A stretch of 64,000 nucleotides of DNA, from assembly GCF_050908995.1 (NCBI RefSeq), contig NC_135121.1:3038001-3102000 (forward strand). Reading direction: 5' to 3'. This document shows, piece after piece, positions 1 through 11,100 of this stretch. Every line of letters starts with the position of its first letter. Positions within the stretch are counted from its first letter, which is position 1. The DNA is from Andrena cerasifolii (lineage: Eukaryota; Arthropoda; Insecta; Hymenoptera; Andrenidae). The translations under genes were made by a program, and so were the position numbers. The notes beneath the pieces are model-generated. The model ran no database searches. It was given only the letters and a program-made list of their open reading frames with translations, and was not told the origin of the DNA.

Positions 1-443
1 TTATAAATAAATTAACAATATTAAGTTAATAAACTTTTCCGCCTTAACGGCTTTCCTCCTGACTGTCACGGCCCCGACCACGACCACGGCCTCGGCCACG
101 ATACTGTGCGTGGATATTAACGTATGCGAATTTTACATGTTCGTTTATGTTAAACTCAGATATGTTTCTTTTTTTTTTAATAAGTTTATTAAATATTTTC
201 TAATTAATCCTACCTTTAACCCTGATTAAATATGTAAATTATGTTATACGTGTGGTAATACGTATTCAGTGGATTGGTGGATTTTGTGTTAAATTCGAGT
301 TCTCAGATATGTAGCAAACATACAAGAAGCAAACAGAGGATCGAAGCTGAATAAAATCGTGTAAACGTATGATTTCTTTTCAATTTTGCCGTTGCAAAAA
401 ACGAATATACACATTTTTGGCGCTTTTGGGCCATTTCGTTTGA

Positions 444-1090
444 TTAATTTTGTCGTTGTCTGTTCTGGGGATGAGGACCGTTATGAAATACGGCACTTAG
501 TAATTTATATTTTTTATTACATATTGATATTGGTTGTGGAGCAGCGGTAATTTTACAATTAATTTCTTTAATAATGTTGCCATTTTCATCATAAGAGAAC
601 AACAACAATTGCATTATAATAATTATTGGCGGAGTAGTAATTTCAATTTTAGTAAATATTTGCTCAGAACATTGTTTGCACAGTTTTTGCGAACTCGATT
701 TCCAACCAATCGGTAAAGCAATATTAACATAATCTTGTAAAGGTGTACCTTTCTTTGACTTTAAACACAATTTTTTAACTGTCAAGGGGAGAATATAATG
801 GCTGGTAGTGGTTGTTTCTCTATGAGAACATTTTCTGCAGTGTACAGATGTTGTCATTTCAAATTGAACTATTTTTTGGAGCCCTTGTAAATTATTGCAT
901 AATGCTAAAAAAAAATTCAGATGCGTCTTGTTGAATCTTTTGCAAAAATTTGCCTCCTATGAACCTCCCGCCGCTATCGTGCGAGATCTTCTTTACCATC
1001 GTGGCATTTCAAAAATGTTAACAACTAGCAGGTTATGGTTGAATGACAGCCAAGTGACATTTATAAATTATGCTTTCGAGGCGACACCTA
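444..1090 (-). pseudogene. Decayed ubiquitin-specific-protease-like (C19) domain
   Basis: Read on the minus strand, this segment looks like the middle of a USP-type deubiquitinase. Around 1050-1090 a degenerate Cys-box-like stretch reads NVTWLSFNHN, where the nucleophile Cys would be expected. About 900-940 encodes QQDASEF, matching the QQD box. Around 830-800 and 660-640 are two CxxC pairs (HCRKC, LCKQC) as in the USP zinc ribbon, followed by PPIIIIMQLLLFSYDENG, which fits the core that precedes the catalytic His box. The His region (AVFHNG) decays at once. A homopolymer run of nine A at about 905-913 breaks the frame and there is no intact start. Such domains occur in host genes and in some transposons; which one this was cannot be decided here. 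The frame from 857 down to 444 (137 codons) is open. Confidence 0.5.
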
Positions 1091-1285
1091 CTGGCGTCAA
1101 GTGGAGAAGGAAAACGTGACGTCATAACTCGTAATCCTAAAAGTATCATTTTTACAACTATTAATTCAGAATAAATCTTATATCTTTTAGACAAATAGCT
1201 CGATACATTAAGTAAAACGACATATGAGTTCGAAAAAAAAAAATGATTCGCTTAATCATGTAAAAACTCCGGCGCTATGTCATAA
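1078..1285 (+). repeat. Interspersed repeat, copy 1 (second copy at about 41088-41280)
   Basis: The stretch beginning GGCGACACCTACTGGCGTC and running to the AAAACGACATATGAG and TTCGCTTAATCATG motifs recurs in the same orientation at 41088-41280 with scattered changes. The family is not recognised. Confidence 0.6.
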
Positions 1286-2454
1286 CTTTTTACATTTGGG
1301 CTAGCTGCCAATTACCTCTTACGGATATTAAAACGAAAATTATGCCTTAAGATAGTGTGTTTCTTGGCCTATCATTTGACCGCAAATTCAGCCTTCGATG
1401 ATAAGTAGTCAAAGAGGTATGGCAATTTTCCGCAGTAACTGTTTCGACCGTACTTCACTATACTTAGCGAACGTAGGTGCGCGTTTAACAATTTTGCTTA
1501 TCAAACAACGCTACCCGGCGGCAAACTAATGGCGACGGGAACTGTGACTGGCTGGGAGAATTTTAAATGACTGTAACCACAGTATCTCCTAGCATTAACT
1601 TTAATAATACTGAGTATAGACAACAACAACTTAAGACGCGGATATGTACAGTAATTGGCTACGTAATATGGATTTTGCGTGCCCCTATGGTGGTTTTCGG
1701 GCAACAGGTCTACGGAACAGCACGCACCACAAACTGGACTCCGTGTGGGTGGAGTTCATTTCGGCTTACCGAATCCTGTGTCAATAAGGTCTTCCCCTAA
1801 TAATTAGGGAAAGGGAAAATTCGTCGTGGGAAAGTCAGCGACGTGGGAGGCCGGCTTCTACGAGGACCTCTGTTCCGTCATCGGGCCCTACAGGTCCTTG
1901 TCGCCTGAGTACAACGAGGCCTTTGAAATCCCCTTGAAAGTCGCGCCTTGTTTAAGAATACTGGCGCCTTGAAATAAACACTTCTTTCAAGGCGCCAGAT
2001 ACCAAATTCTGTCTAAGGACGGAACAGGAACTGACATTGTTACTTTTGTCCTGCAGGGGTAGGACGAAATTAATATACCATGGGGACGAAAGTAACACTA
2101 ATTATTTTGAGGAGAATTCAGTAAAAACACTTCTTCCAAAGCAAAATAGGATTTTTCATTATCACAAACGATAGAAACAAACATTTAAATAAATATATTT
2201 TAAGTAGATAACGATAAAAAAAGCATAACTAACCAGCTTCATACATTTTTTTGATACTATGCATTTGATTTAATGTGGATTATTCGGGTAACAGCTCCAA
2301 CAGTAACTAATATTTATGATTTTAAAAAAAGAAACTATTATTAATATTGGATCCAACTCTTTTGGGATATAAGGAGGCATCTTTAAACTTACAAAAACTT
2401 CGTTTTATGTCGATCCTTCTTATTATTTATTCATTATTGTGGAATCGTGTTAAC
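1286..2454. other. Intergenic, no gene seen
   Basis: No reading frame resembles a known protein. A short perfect hairpin with a 13-bp stem (CTGGCGCCTTGAA and its complement) lies at 1961-1998. The 1700-1960 part is more GC-rich than its surroundings and may be a transposon fragment. Confidence 0.4.
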
Positions 2455-2612
2455 ATTTTCGATGATATAACTCCTGTTGGCGTGACGTGTAGCACCTGTC
2501 ACAGTTATCTGATTGTCAAAAAATATCTGTTTAACTTTAAGAAATTTTCCTTTTTTTTCAATCAGATAACTGACAGGTGCTACACGTCACGCCAACAGGA
2601 GTTACATCGTCG
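2455..2612. mobile_element. Small foldback MITE
   Basis: AACTCCTGTTGGCGTGACG starts a nearly perfect inverted repeat of about 45 bp per arm (2470-2518 and 2560-2604) around an AT-rich loop. The similarity extends outward a few bases (CGATG on both sides). It has no coding capacity. Confidence 0.75.
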
Positions 2613-2819
2613 GAAAGGTTAACAAGATTACACAATAATTACAAAGTATAAGATGGATTGACATAAAAAAAAGTTTCTGCAAGCAAAGATGCCCCCTTAT
2701 ATCTCAAAAGTGTTTAATCGAATACTAACAATATTTTTTTTCTTTAAAATCAAATATCAGTTACTTTTGGGACTGTTACATGAGAATCCCCTTTTAGTAA
2801 TAGATATTTAATTGTAGGT

Positions 2820-3960
2820 ACCTACTTCAAAATACAATTGTAACATACATTATGAACATCACCCATAGTGCAGTTTTCATAAGACCATCCCTTACAATTT
2901 AAACACTGGATCCACTTTTCTCGTGAACAGCTTTCACTGAAAGAGTCCAGACAAACCAGAGATACATATACAGTCATTGTCATCTGGAGAATTGTTATGA
3001 TGTGTGCTATTTTGCTTCCCCTCTTTCTTCATTATTTTCTTGCCTTTACCTTTTCCTTTCGCGAATGTTAAAATTGCTTTCTTTACATCTTTTCTATTCT
3101 TGTATTCCTTTTCAATTGCCATTTTTGATTCTGAAGTATCTGTCAGAATCGCAATCTTCCACTTCTTATGTCCCCTATTTGTTTGCAATTCCGGATCAGC
3201 TGGGGGAAAAGGTCTAACTTCTTCGGGTGAAAAAACACGTGCTTCGAAGGTAGTACTTGGTTCTGGTTCAGCATTGCTGGGTATAGGGTTAAACCGAGCT
3301 TCTTCTGTATTATCTTCAAATTATATTTCGATGTTTTGAGGAGCACGTTCTTCTCCAATGTGTGTCAAATTTTGGACTATCCTGGTATCGTCACAAGGTG
3401 GGAATGGTCGATCAGTTACAGTGGAAGGTGCGAAGTCGACTGGTGTAAATATATTTCTATTGGATGGACTTATTCCGGCACATTTAAATCCCTCTATGGC
3501 GTTAGTGTCAGTGATTGCAAGAGGAAATGCCACCTTTAAAATATTTGGAATATGCTGAATTGTCATCGTTTTACCGGAATTAGTAAGCATCCAATTACCA
3601 GAGGCAGTATTAAGCATTTTTTTAAAAGGTCCGAACACCGCACGATAACAGGACACGTCCATTCTTTTTACAAAAATCAAGGGATTTTATCGATAATTGG
3701 GACTCGTGATTATCCAGTAAGAGTAGACATTTCTGTTCAAGCAGCGGTTTTGCTTGTTTCTTGAAATGTTCCAAAAAAATGCAGAAATTCTCCTTCTTGC
3801 ACCCAACAAGTTTCATTACCCGTACCTGCAGATCCAACTGGGCCATCGCGAATAATATGATCCTGATACCTCTTAAGAGGAAAAACAAAAAATGACGGTA
3901 TATGGCCTCTTTGAGTATTAACAGCCACACACACGGTCACTAATATTCCACGTTCAGCCG
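2820..3960 (-). pseudogene. pogo/Tigger-like DDE transposase, 3' part, frameshifted
   Basis: The minus strand encodes in order a DDE-superfamily core resembling pogo-type transposases: GILVTVCVAVN then IPSFFVFPLKRYQDHII (about 3960-3850), a second block LLLLDNHESQ (about 3720-3690, LLDNHxSH-like catalytic Asp motif), and CYRAVFGPFKK with NILKVAFPLAITDTNAIEGF (about 3650-3480). It ends with a Cys-rich PHD-like finger (KWIQCLNCKGWSYENC at about 2910-2865), typical of pogo-derived proteins with this C-terminus. Several frameshifts separate the blocks, a segment after the DNHES motif is missing, and the N-terminal DNA-binding half is gone; at about 3985 the sequence changes abruptly to a LINE fragment. 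It is a dead copy. Confidence 0.8.
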
Positions 3961-3984
3961 ATCTTAGTACTCGTACTTCCAGAG

Positions 3985-4207
3985 GAAATCGACACAACAA
4001 GAGAATAGCGATATGTACGGATAGCCAGGCTGCTATGAAAGCGTTGAGCGGGAGTATGTATGTGTCCCAGTTGGCAATGGAATGCAGAATTTCGTTGAAC
4101 GAGCTTGGAAGGAGACGAGCCAAGACTACCACCTACTGGGTACCAGGACACGAGGAGACAGCGGGCAACGAGTGGGCAGATCGACTAACTAGGGCAGGTC
4201 TTAGGTA
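3985..4207 (+). pseudogene. RNase H fragment of a non-LTR retrotransposon
   Basis: The plus strand encodes about 70 codons matching the retrotransposon RNase H fold: IAICTDSQAAMKAL (catalytic Asp in CTDSQAA), a run ending in LNELG, then YWVPGHEETAGNEWADRLTR with the conserved WVPGH, GNE and AD residues. It ends at TAG after GLR. This arrangement is known from LINE clades with a terminal RNase H (for example I and R1-related). Reverse transcriptase is not visible upstream because the pogo fragment abuts it. It is a short insertion scar. Confidence 0.75.
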
Positions 4208-5589
4208 GGGATCGCCCATCCTCGTCGATGGTCACCCTCGTGAGTACGGTCCGTCCGCAAGCTGGCCCGGGCTTATAAAAAGCGGACGCGTACCCGAGAA
4301 ACGGGGTAGAATCCTGGCGGGTTAATGCGTACCATGAGGAGACAGCCACCCAAAGCCATTCCCCCCTCCTTTGGGAGGAGGCCCGTCTTCTTGGGCCGTG
4401 CAAGGTAGATGGTGTGGTCCTCCGGACCAGGTGGCAAGTCGTCCCTCCTTGCTCGGCCCCGGCCGTTGAAGAGAGGCTCTTGGACCCTGTTACGGAAATT
4501 CTGCAGTCTAACGCCATCTCCCAAGGACCGTAGCTAATTAGGCACATGGCAACGGCCTGCTTGCTCATGTGGAGCGTCGATCAGTGCCCCTTCCCTCGAT
4601 ACGCGATCGATGGAAGGGGACGGTTCTTCCCTCCAGGAAATCGATCGCGATTTCCTGGAACCGAATTCTTGTTCGCGATACGGATACGAGTATACGCGCC
4701 CTCTGTTTACGCTACGCTTCTCTTGCTTCGCGCCTTGCTTTTCGCTAAAGATTATCCATCTGCTGGATACTCTTGCTTTCGCGCTTGCCTGCGTGCTATA
4801 GCTTTTTGATAAAATAACTGTGCCTTATAAGTGCTTGATTTTAGATTTACATTTTAGATTTACCCAGCACGTCGAAACGTGCGCGAAAATCTAGTTTTCC
4901 CAAACATGTTTAAAATTTTGATAATAAAACGCGCTTTTCCACTCTATTTTTTATCACGCGACACAGTGGAATAGGCCTACAGGGGATACCTCTGACAAAA
5001 AAAAACGCATCGATAATAGTACCCCATGGGTGATGTGGGAACCTATTGATACGGGTGTTGCCCCAATCCGCCACGCGCGGTTCATACGGCATGGGCCTGA
5101 GGCGCTCGAGGCTTCTAGGCCGCCGTGGGGGCCAAGACGCGCGGCGGGAGAAAGGAGGCGTCGCCTCTGAAACTCGGCCGAAAAGATCACTTAATTCTCA
5201 AGCCTGACTTAACAGAATCGACACTACTCATTTGGGGCCCCAAAAATTGTTTTCTTTTATATCACCAAAAATTAAAACTTTTCTGCACGAAAAATACATA
5301 TAATCATAGACACGTGTTTGCACACAGATGAGAAGTAGACGTCATGATATTTTTACCTCTTTTAGGTGCTCATATTAGTAGTCTACAGGTAACATAAAAA
5401 TACATACTCCCATATCTTTTGAATTCTGACTTCTTTCCTTATTTCTTGGGATTCTGTACCACTGTGGCAATGGGTCGCAGTGCGACTGGTCGCTAGACTC
5501 CCACGGGAGCAGTCTAGCGACCGGTGGTAGCAGTGCCCAGCCTGCGACTAGGTATAATGGGAAACAGACCCTCATCGCATTGTGTTGTA
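4208..5589. other. Repeat-rich spacer, no gene recognised
   Basis: This holds several GC-rich patches (4200-4800, 5090-5170) that could be LINE 3' material following the RNase H fragment. A short hairpin around 5485-5525 is built on GACTGGTCGCTAGACT and its complement. No frame looks like a conserved protein. Confidence 0.3.
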
Positions 5590-6360
5590 TCTCGAGTAGC
5601 CTAGGCTGGTACTCAAACAGACTCGCGTCAGGCTCCTACGTCTGGCGTAAAGCCGACGATCGCAGTCGCTTGTAGGAGAACAGATACATGCTTTCCCATT
5701 GCACCAGTATACTGCGACCAGTCGCTGCGACCAATCGCGGGTAGGAGATCCCGCCTTAAAGTCTCCAACGCGATAAAGGACGATCGCGCATTCCCGGCGC
5801 GCACGTCTGGAGTGCAGGTCCGAACTTGTCCTTTACACGTTCCGATGTGATTGACGTGCCACGCGCTATGCGCCATATCGTGCCTTATAGGTATAGCAGT
5901 GAAAATATAATCCAAAGTCAGTTTGGAACAATTTGTCGCAATTTACAGAAGTTTCCCCTGCCTGTGGAATCTAAAATCATGGCGATCTCTGTCTTCACGC
6001 CATCTCTTGACCCATATTCTTGTTTCATGTTGTTGCTCTTCCGCTTTAAAATAAGCATGCAATAAAATACAAGCGATCGCGCGAGTTCTTCGCTTTTTTA
6101 TCAAAGACATTTTACTTGCACGATGTCAGCGATGCAATTGGCGTAGCGTGGCGCGTTTCACTGAACTGTCCGCACGGCGGCCATGCCACGCTTCACGCGA
6201 AATCATGCAAACTTGGAACGGACGCTCCAAACCTGCGGATATGGCGTGCGCGTTTAGAGTGTGGCGCTTGGAACATCATGCTCCAGGAGCGCCTTCCAGC
6301 GCGGCACGTCGGTGCGACGCGCCAAGCCTGAAGGTTTGGAGCGGCCGCGGCTGTGTAAAG
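5590..6360. other. Spacer with GC-rich MITE-like patches
   Basis: GC-rich segments at 5590-5860 and 6117-6360 show partial internal complementarity (for example CTCCAAACCT near 6226 and AGGTTTGGAG near 6331). They lie in AT-rich sequence and look like decayed short elements. No coding signal is seen. Confidence 0.3.
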
Positions 6361-6457
6361 CCGGCTATTATTTAAGAACGCTCTAGCATATGATTGGATC
6401 AATGTAAATAGTTTAACTATAACTATTGACAAAAAAACCAACAGAGAAGACACTTAC

Positions 6458-6546
6458 CTGAATGATCGAAATAACGAAATCAGCTTGCCCACGGTATACG
6501 AATCGTCGTATTTCTCAGCGTGACTCCGTGAAACAAAAGCAAACAT
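6458..6546 (-). CDS. Putative first coding exon, copy 1 of a duplicated promoter/exon cassette
   Basis: On the minus strand an ATG (6546-6544) opens a 29-codon frame, MFAFVSRSHAEKYDDSYTVG followed by KLISLFRSFR, ending at a strong donor (CAG/GTAAGTG, phase 2). About 70 bp of this and the upstream sequence recur at 35560-35660, where the same exon has a longer hydrophobic N-terminus and an identical donor in the same phase. Coding identity between the copies is very high (YDDSYTVGKLISLFRSFR unchanged), while the intron side diverges. Similarity continues upstream through a pyrimidine-rich CCCGCTCTCCCCTAC. No following exon was found, so it may be an orphan duplicate. The protein family is not recognised. 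Confidence 0.35.
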
Positions 6547-6669
6547 TTTGGAAACTTTTGTGCAAGGCGGGAGAAGGCGTGTTACTTTCATGACGCCGTT
6601 ACGTTTGTTCCCGCTCTCCCCTACTTAAAAGGTTGAACATTCGAAAAATAATATAAAAAAAATCGATTT

Positions 6670-6990
6670 TTACACCGGAATCTCCCCTTTATTATTTTCG
6701 CTGTTACCGGTTCTGCAATTAACTTTACCCCCAAATTGTTCCTCAAAATATTCCAACCATTCTTCGTTACTTATTTTCTTGCTAATTGCTGTTCTCTTCT
6801 TTTTTCTTTCGTTTACTATTTCACAGAATTTCTTCTCTGTTCTATCCTGTTGTAGTTCCTCTAATAATATGATTCTTGCTGCTATTTTCTTATTTTCTAG
6901 TAGTAATCTGTACTTTTTCTTTTCTTCTATGTATTCTTGTCTTGCTATATTACCTACTCTCCACTCTTTTAGTGATAGTCAATGTATTAA
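6670..6990 (-). pseudogene. LINE ORF2 fragment (linker between endonuclease and RT)
   Basis: An open stretch on the minus strand reads KEWRVGNIARQEYIEEKKKY, then a Lys/Glu-rich helix, then KKFCEIVNERKKKRTAI and ISNEEWLEYFEEQFGG, and stops. The pattern of a charged linker followed by a short Trp-containing helix just before the reverse transcriptase is common in Jockey/R1-like LINE ORF2 proteins of insects. Endonuclease and RT are both absent, so this is a truncated relic. Identification rests on pattern resemblance only. Confidence 0.5.
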
Positions 6991-6999
6991 GTGCAGTTA

Positions 7000-7964
7000 T
7001 TAATTCGCATAATTATTTCTCAAAATATTGATGAAATAAAGCAACTGTTCCTGTGATAGTTGCTTGGCATGGTTTTGGCTTGCTTTGGAAGAGAAAGTAA
7101 AAGACCCTCACGAGAAATAAAACATTGAACATGAAATAAAACAACAACCACAACAGATATCGACTTCAAGTATTTCTTACATTAAACAGGACAGGAGGGC
7201 TAATCGTTTAATGTGCAATAAATTATTCTGGCGGAGCTCTTACAAGGACACACGCGGCCGCCTCATTTTTTTTTTTATATGGAATGGCGTATTATTTTTC
7301 TTTATTCGGATAGTTCTTATCCACTTAATAACATTTAGTTGAAACATGTTTTTTATTCTGCATAGTTAAAGCTTTATAATGGAGAATACTATTCGCTGAT
7401 GCGGTTCTGTGGGGTTAATGCAATAATATATTTTTACAGCTATTAAGTAAGGAATGGTATAACAATAAAACGTGCACAACGAAAATGCACTTAAAATTTT
7501 TTTGGTAGAAATCATCATGGCACGATTTGAATGATATCTGAACGAAAACCAGGACAGAATCAACAAAAGTTACTTGTACAATGTAAATAATTTTATTTTA
7601 TATTTCGCATAAGTATGGGAAAATAAAATTAAGAAAATATAAGTGATTCTTAGAAGTCAGTAAATAGGATTTAATAACCAATTAAAAATATTTTAATAAA
7701 GAATTATACATGTATTAATTATAAAGTTGATGAAATTTACAGACAAAAGTTTATCGTAAAGCAACATTCGCTCTATTCACGAGTTAACACCAATGGTTGC
7801 GTTTATTATTATTAATAGTATTTTAGCATTATCTATAATAGCACTTTATTTCGTTTGCATATTCTCAGTTTTTATTCAACATTGATAATATTAATAAATA
7901 TCACCTTTTGATAGACTCAATATTTACATACTTAATTTATTTACACACCTGTGAAGAAGCAATT
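7000..7964. other. AT-rich sequence downstream of the P450 gene
   Basis: This contains the presumed 3' UTR of the minus-strand P450 gene, with several AATAAA-type signals on the minus strand (for example plus-strand TTTATT near 7868 and 7919). No other feature is recognised. Confidence 0.4.
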
Positions 7965-8143
7965 TTAAGAGGCCATAGGCGCTACTTTCGTTATTTTCAG
8001 AAATATTCCGCCTTTAAGCGTTACCAAGAATATTCGTTTGTCATGTTGGAACGGGATCGTTGTCTTTTCGCAAACTTCAACTCTGTGATGTCGAAGAATC
8101 GTGATAAGGCCAATTTTGCTTTGTATACTTGCAAATCGAGCAC
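7965..8143 (-). CDS. P450 exon 5 (C-terminus), separated by the palindrome
   Basis: The acceptor is TGCTTCCAG/GTGCTCG. With the G left over from exon 4 this restores CVGARFASIQSKIG in frame. It continues ILRHHRVEVCEKTTIP and GGIFLKITKV, the usual CYP6-type C-terminus, then stops. It sits 16.7 kb from exon 4 with the whole palindrome between. Confidence 0.92.
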
Positions 8144-11100
8144 CTGGAAGCATATATGAAAAAGACTATAGCGTCTATCCTCCTATGATGTACATACAGG
8201 GTGTCCCAGTAATTGTAGTACATTCAGGAAGAGACAACTTCTTCCCATACAATGAAAAGCATACAATTCAATGTTTTTGTATAACCGTCCGTTATTTATA
8301 GAAAAATTTGTATGTCAACGTCTTTTTTTGTGGATTTGATTACTGAGCACCCTCTACAGGGTGATTCTCCAGCTACGCCCATCAAAGAGATGCCGCCTGG
8401 TATCCCATGGCGAGGACAACACCCCGCAGTGCCTCATCGAATTTTAGGGCTTTCGACCCTCGAAGGGGTTGAAACACCATTAAGAAGTGAGAAATGTCCA
8501 GGATTTCTGAATTTCTCATGAAAGCTTTCCCAAAACGACGCCAAGTGATTCCTTATGTTTCATCGATGAAACCGACACCAAGAGCGATGTAATTCGGATC
8601 ATAATGAAGGAAATTCCATGAAAACTCGTTTTCGTAATAGGCACTGCAACCCCTTCGAGGGTCGATAGCCATAAAATTCGGTGCGGCACTGCGGGGGATT
8701 GTCCTCGCCATGGGATACGAGGCGGTATCACTTTGATGGATGTCGCTGGAGAATCAGCCTGTATAAATAATCACTTTATTCATACTAGTAACACAGTTCA
8801 ACAAAATTTGACTTTTTTCAGACTTGTAACATTCAATAGCCGTTTCTTATAGGTTTACGAACGCTGAAAACGAATCCGCAAACCGTTTGTCGCCATCACC
8901 CTCAGTTTTTGAGAAATTCGATTTTGAAAAAAAATGCAAATTTTCAACATTCTTTGTGTCGAAACAGTATTAGTTATACGGTTGCTTTTTCGTCAAATTA
9001 TTCGATGAACCCTCCCGAATACAACGATTTAAGTTAATAGTGCATTATGAACATTTAAATATGTTTAAATCACGATCAGAGGGAAAGAACACCCGAAATG
9101 CACCCAAGTAGTAAGACAAGGGGGATTCTAATTCAAATTTGAGTTTCAAGGTCATGATCATGACCTTGAAACTCAAATTTGAAAATTTGTTTTTTTGTCG
9201 GCGGGCTGGCGGCGGATGACGTCATAGAGATGACGGAGTGGTGGGGGGTATCATCGAGGAAGAGGAGGAGGAACCGCGGGGTGACGGTGCGGGGGTATCA
9301 TCGAGGAGGAGGAGGAGGAGGAACCGCGGGGTGACGGTGCGCTACTCTGGAGCGTGGTACAGACTGTCGGTAAGGAAGGTGCTACTCTGGAGCGTGGTAC
9401 AACAGACTGTCGGTAAGGAAGGAAATATTAATTTTATGATATTAATATAAATGAAAAAACTTCTCGGGGCGACGGGGCTCGAACCCAAGACCTCCGCGGT
9501 ACGAGTCAGCCGCCTAACCAACTCCCCCAAACGCCGTCTCTGACATTAGTCTTTTCCGAATGGTACATATAGCGAAACCAACGGAGCGTCACATATGTGG
9601 CACACACACACACACACACACACACAACGTCGGCGTATAATAATTTATTTTTATGAGAAATTTTATCAGAAATTGTTTCGGACGATGTCGGGAAAGATCG
9701 GCGTTTCTCGACACCGCGTCTTCGAGGGAAAGAGACGGAGCATTACTTTAAAGTCAAAATTCTAGGAGGGAAAGAGACACCACTACATAGGGGATAGAAT
9801 CGCATGCATTCTAAAGCTAACAGTATTTCAAAGTGTTCCGATTTAACGTCGCTGCGTATCGCGCGATCTCGCGTAATTCGACTCCTCTGGAGCAGCCGTG
9901 CAGGGTGATGTCACTTGGCGGCGCGAAGAATGAAATGTAACACAGAAACGCGGAATCTTAAAATTAGATGGCGGGGAGGATGATGGGTGCATGCAATGGA
10001 GAAATAATATAGGTTTAAGATATATATTGTTACAAATCATAAAAGAATATAATTTAACATTTTTTACTACGAGCATCATGCACAATATGATTGATTGCAC
10101 ATGCTAACAATTCACAATCAATCAATGAATGCTGTTCGAAGTGTTCGCTTTCAGAAATTAATTTTACATAATCTGTTGGCGCGGTAGCGCTACGTAGAAC
10201 GTCTACGAAAGTGGCATATTTACTGCTTACAGAGTACATATTTTCAGTTAGCCACGTATACATATGTTCAATGCAATGATTGTACGCGAATAATTTACAC
10301 ATCGTGGCTTCAGTCATATATATGACAACGCGATTATCGGTGATTTTAATAAGTTGATCATCATGCATACGCGTGAACTCTAGTCGTAAATGATCAATTA
10401 TAATGTGAGTTTGGGGCGATGTTGCGTTGCTGCGTAATCGTTGGAGTATGTCCACCTCGTTTTGTAGCAGGAGCTTCCACGTAGACATTGAAAAGCTTAA
10501 CTCGCTGCCTTTATTGTCGGCTATGGCGATCTCAACGTGACACAAATCCATACCAATGCGAATTCCTATAGTTAGACGTTTATAAGCTGTTGCAGTCAGT
10601 GGATAATCACGCCCCTTTTTTCCCAACGCAGAGAAATAATAATTATTGAAACGGCGAATCTTAAAAATTAGGCCGTGGGAGGAGGAACACAGGTAAATAA
10701 AATTGAGAAATAATATATGTTTAAGAAATATATATATTGTTACAAATAATAATATGAAAGAATAACATGAAGGAATAATATAGAATATAAAAAATATAAT
10801 TAAAATTTATTTGGCTTAATTATCCCACTCGATCACATCATCAGCAAATAGATTAGTTAATGGTAAATCCATAGGAACTTGCACAGGGTCAGTTTGAACT
10901 GCAACAACACTAGCCCGAAGCCCCGATACTTTATTCCTATACGTATCAAAATCAATATTTTCCGCTTTGACGTTTCGCCAAACCACACTCTTTGGATGAT
11001 ACTCATGATTATTCCGAGATATAGTTATTTGTACATTATCATCATCATCGAAATCGCGTAAAAACGTTTGTTGTTCATATCGATGCATCCAATATTCCTC

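Noticed and set aside
7965..8153. Independent 62-residue gene
   Set aside because: It is the P450 last exon; the apparent start MLP lies in the intron upstream of the acceptor.
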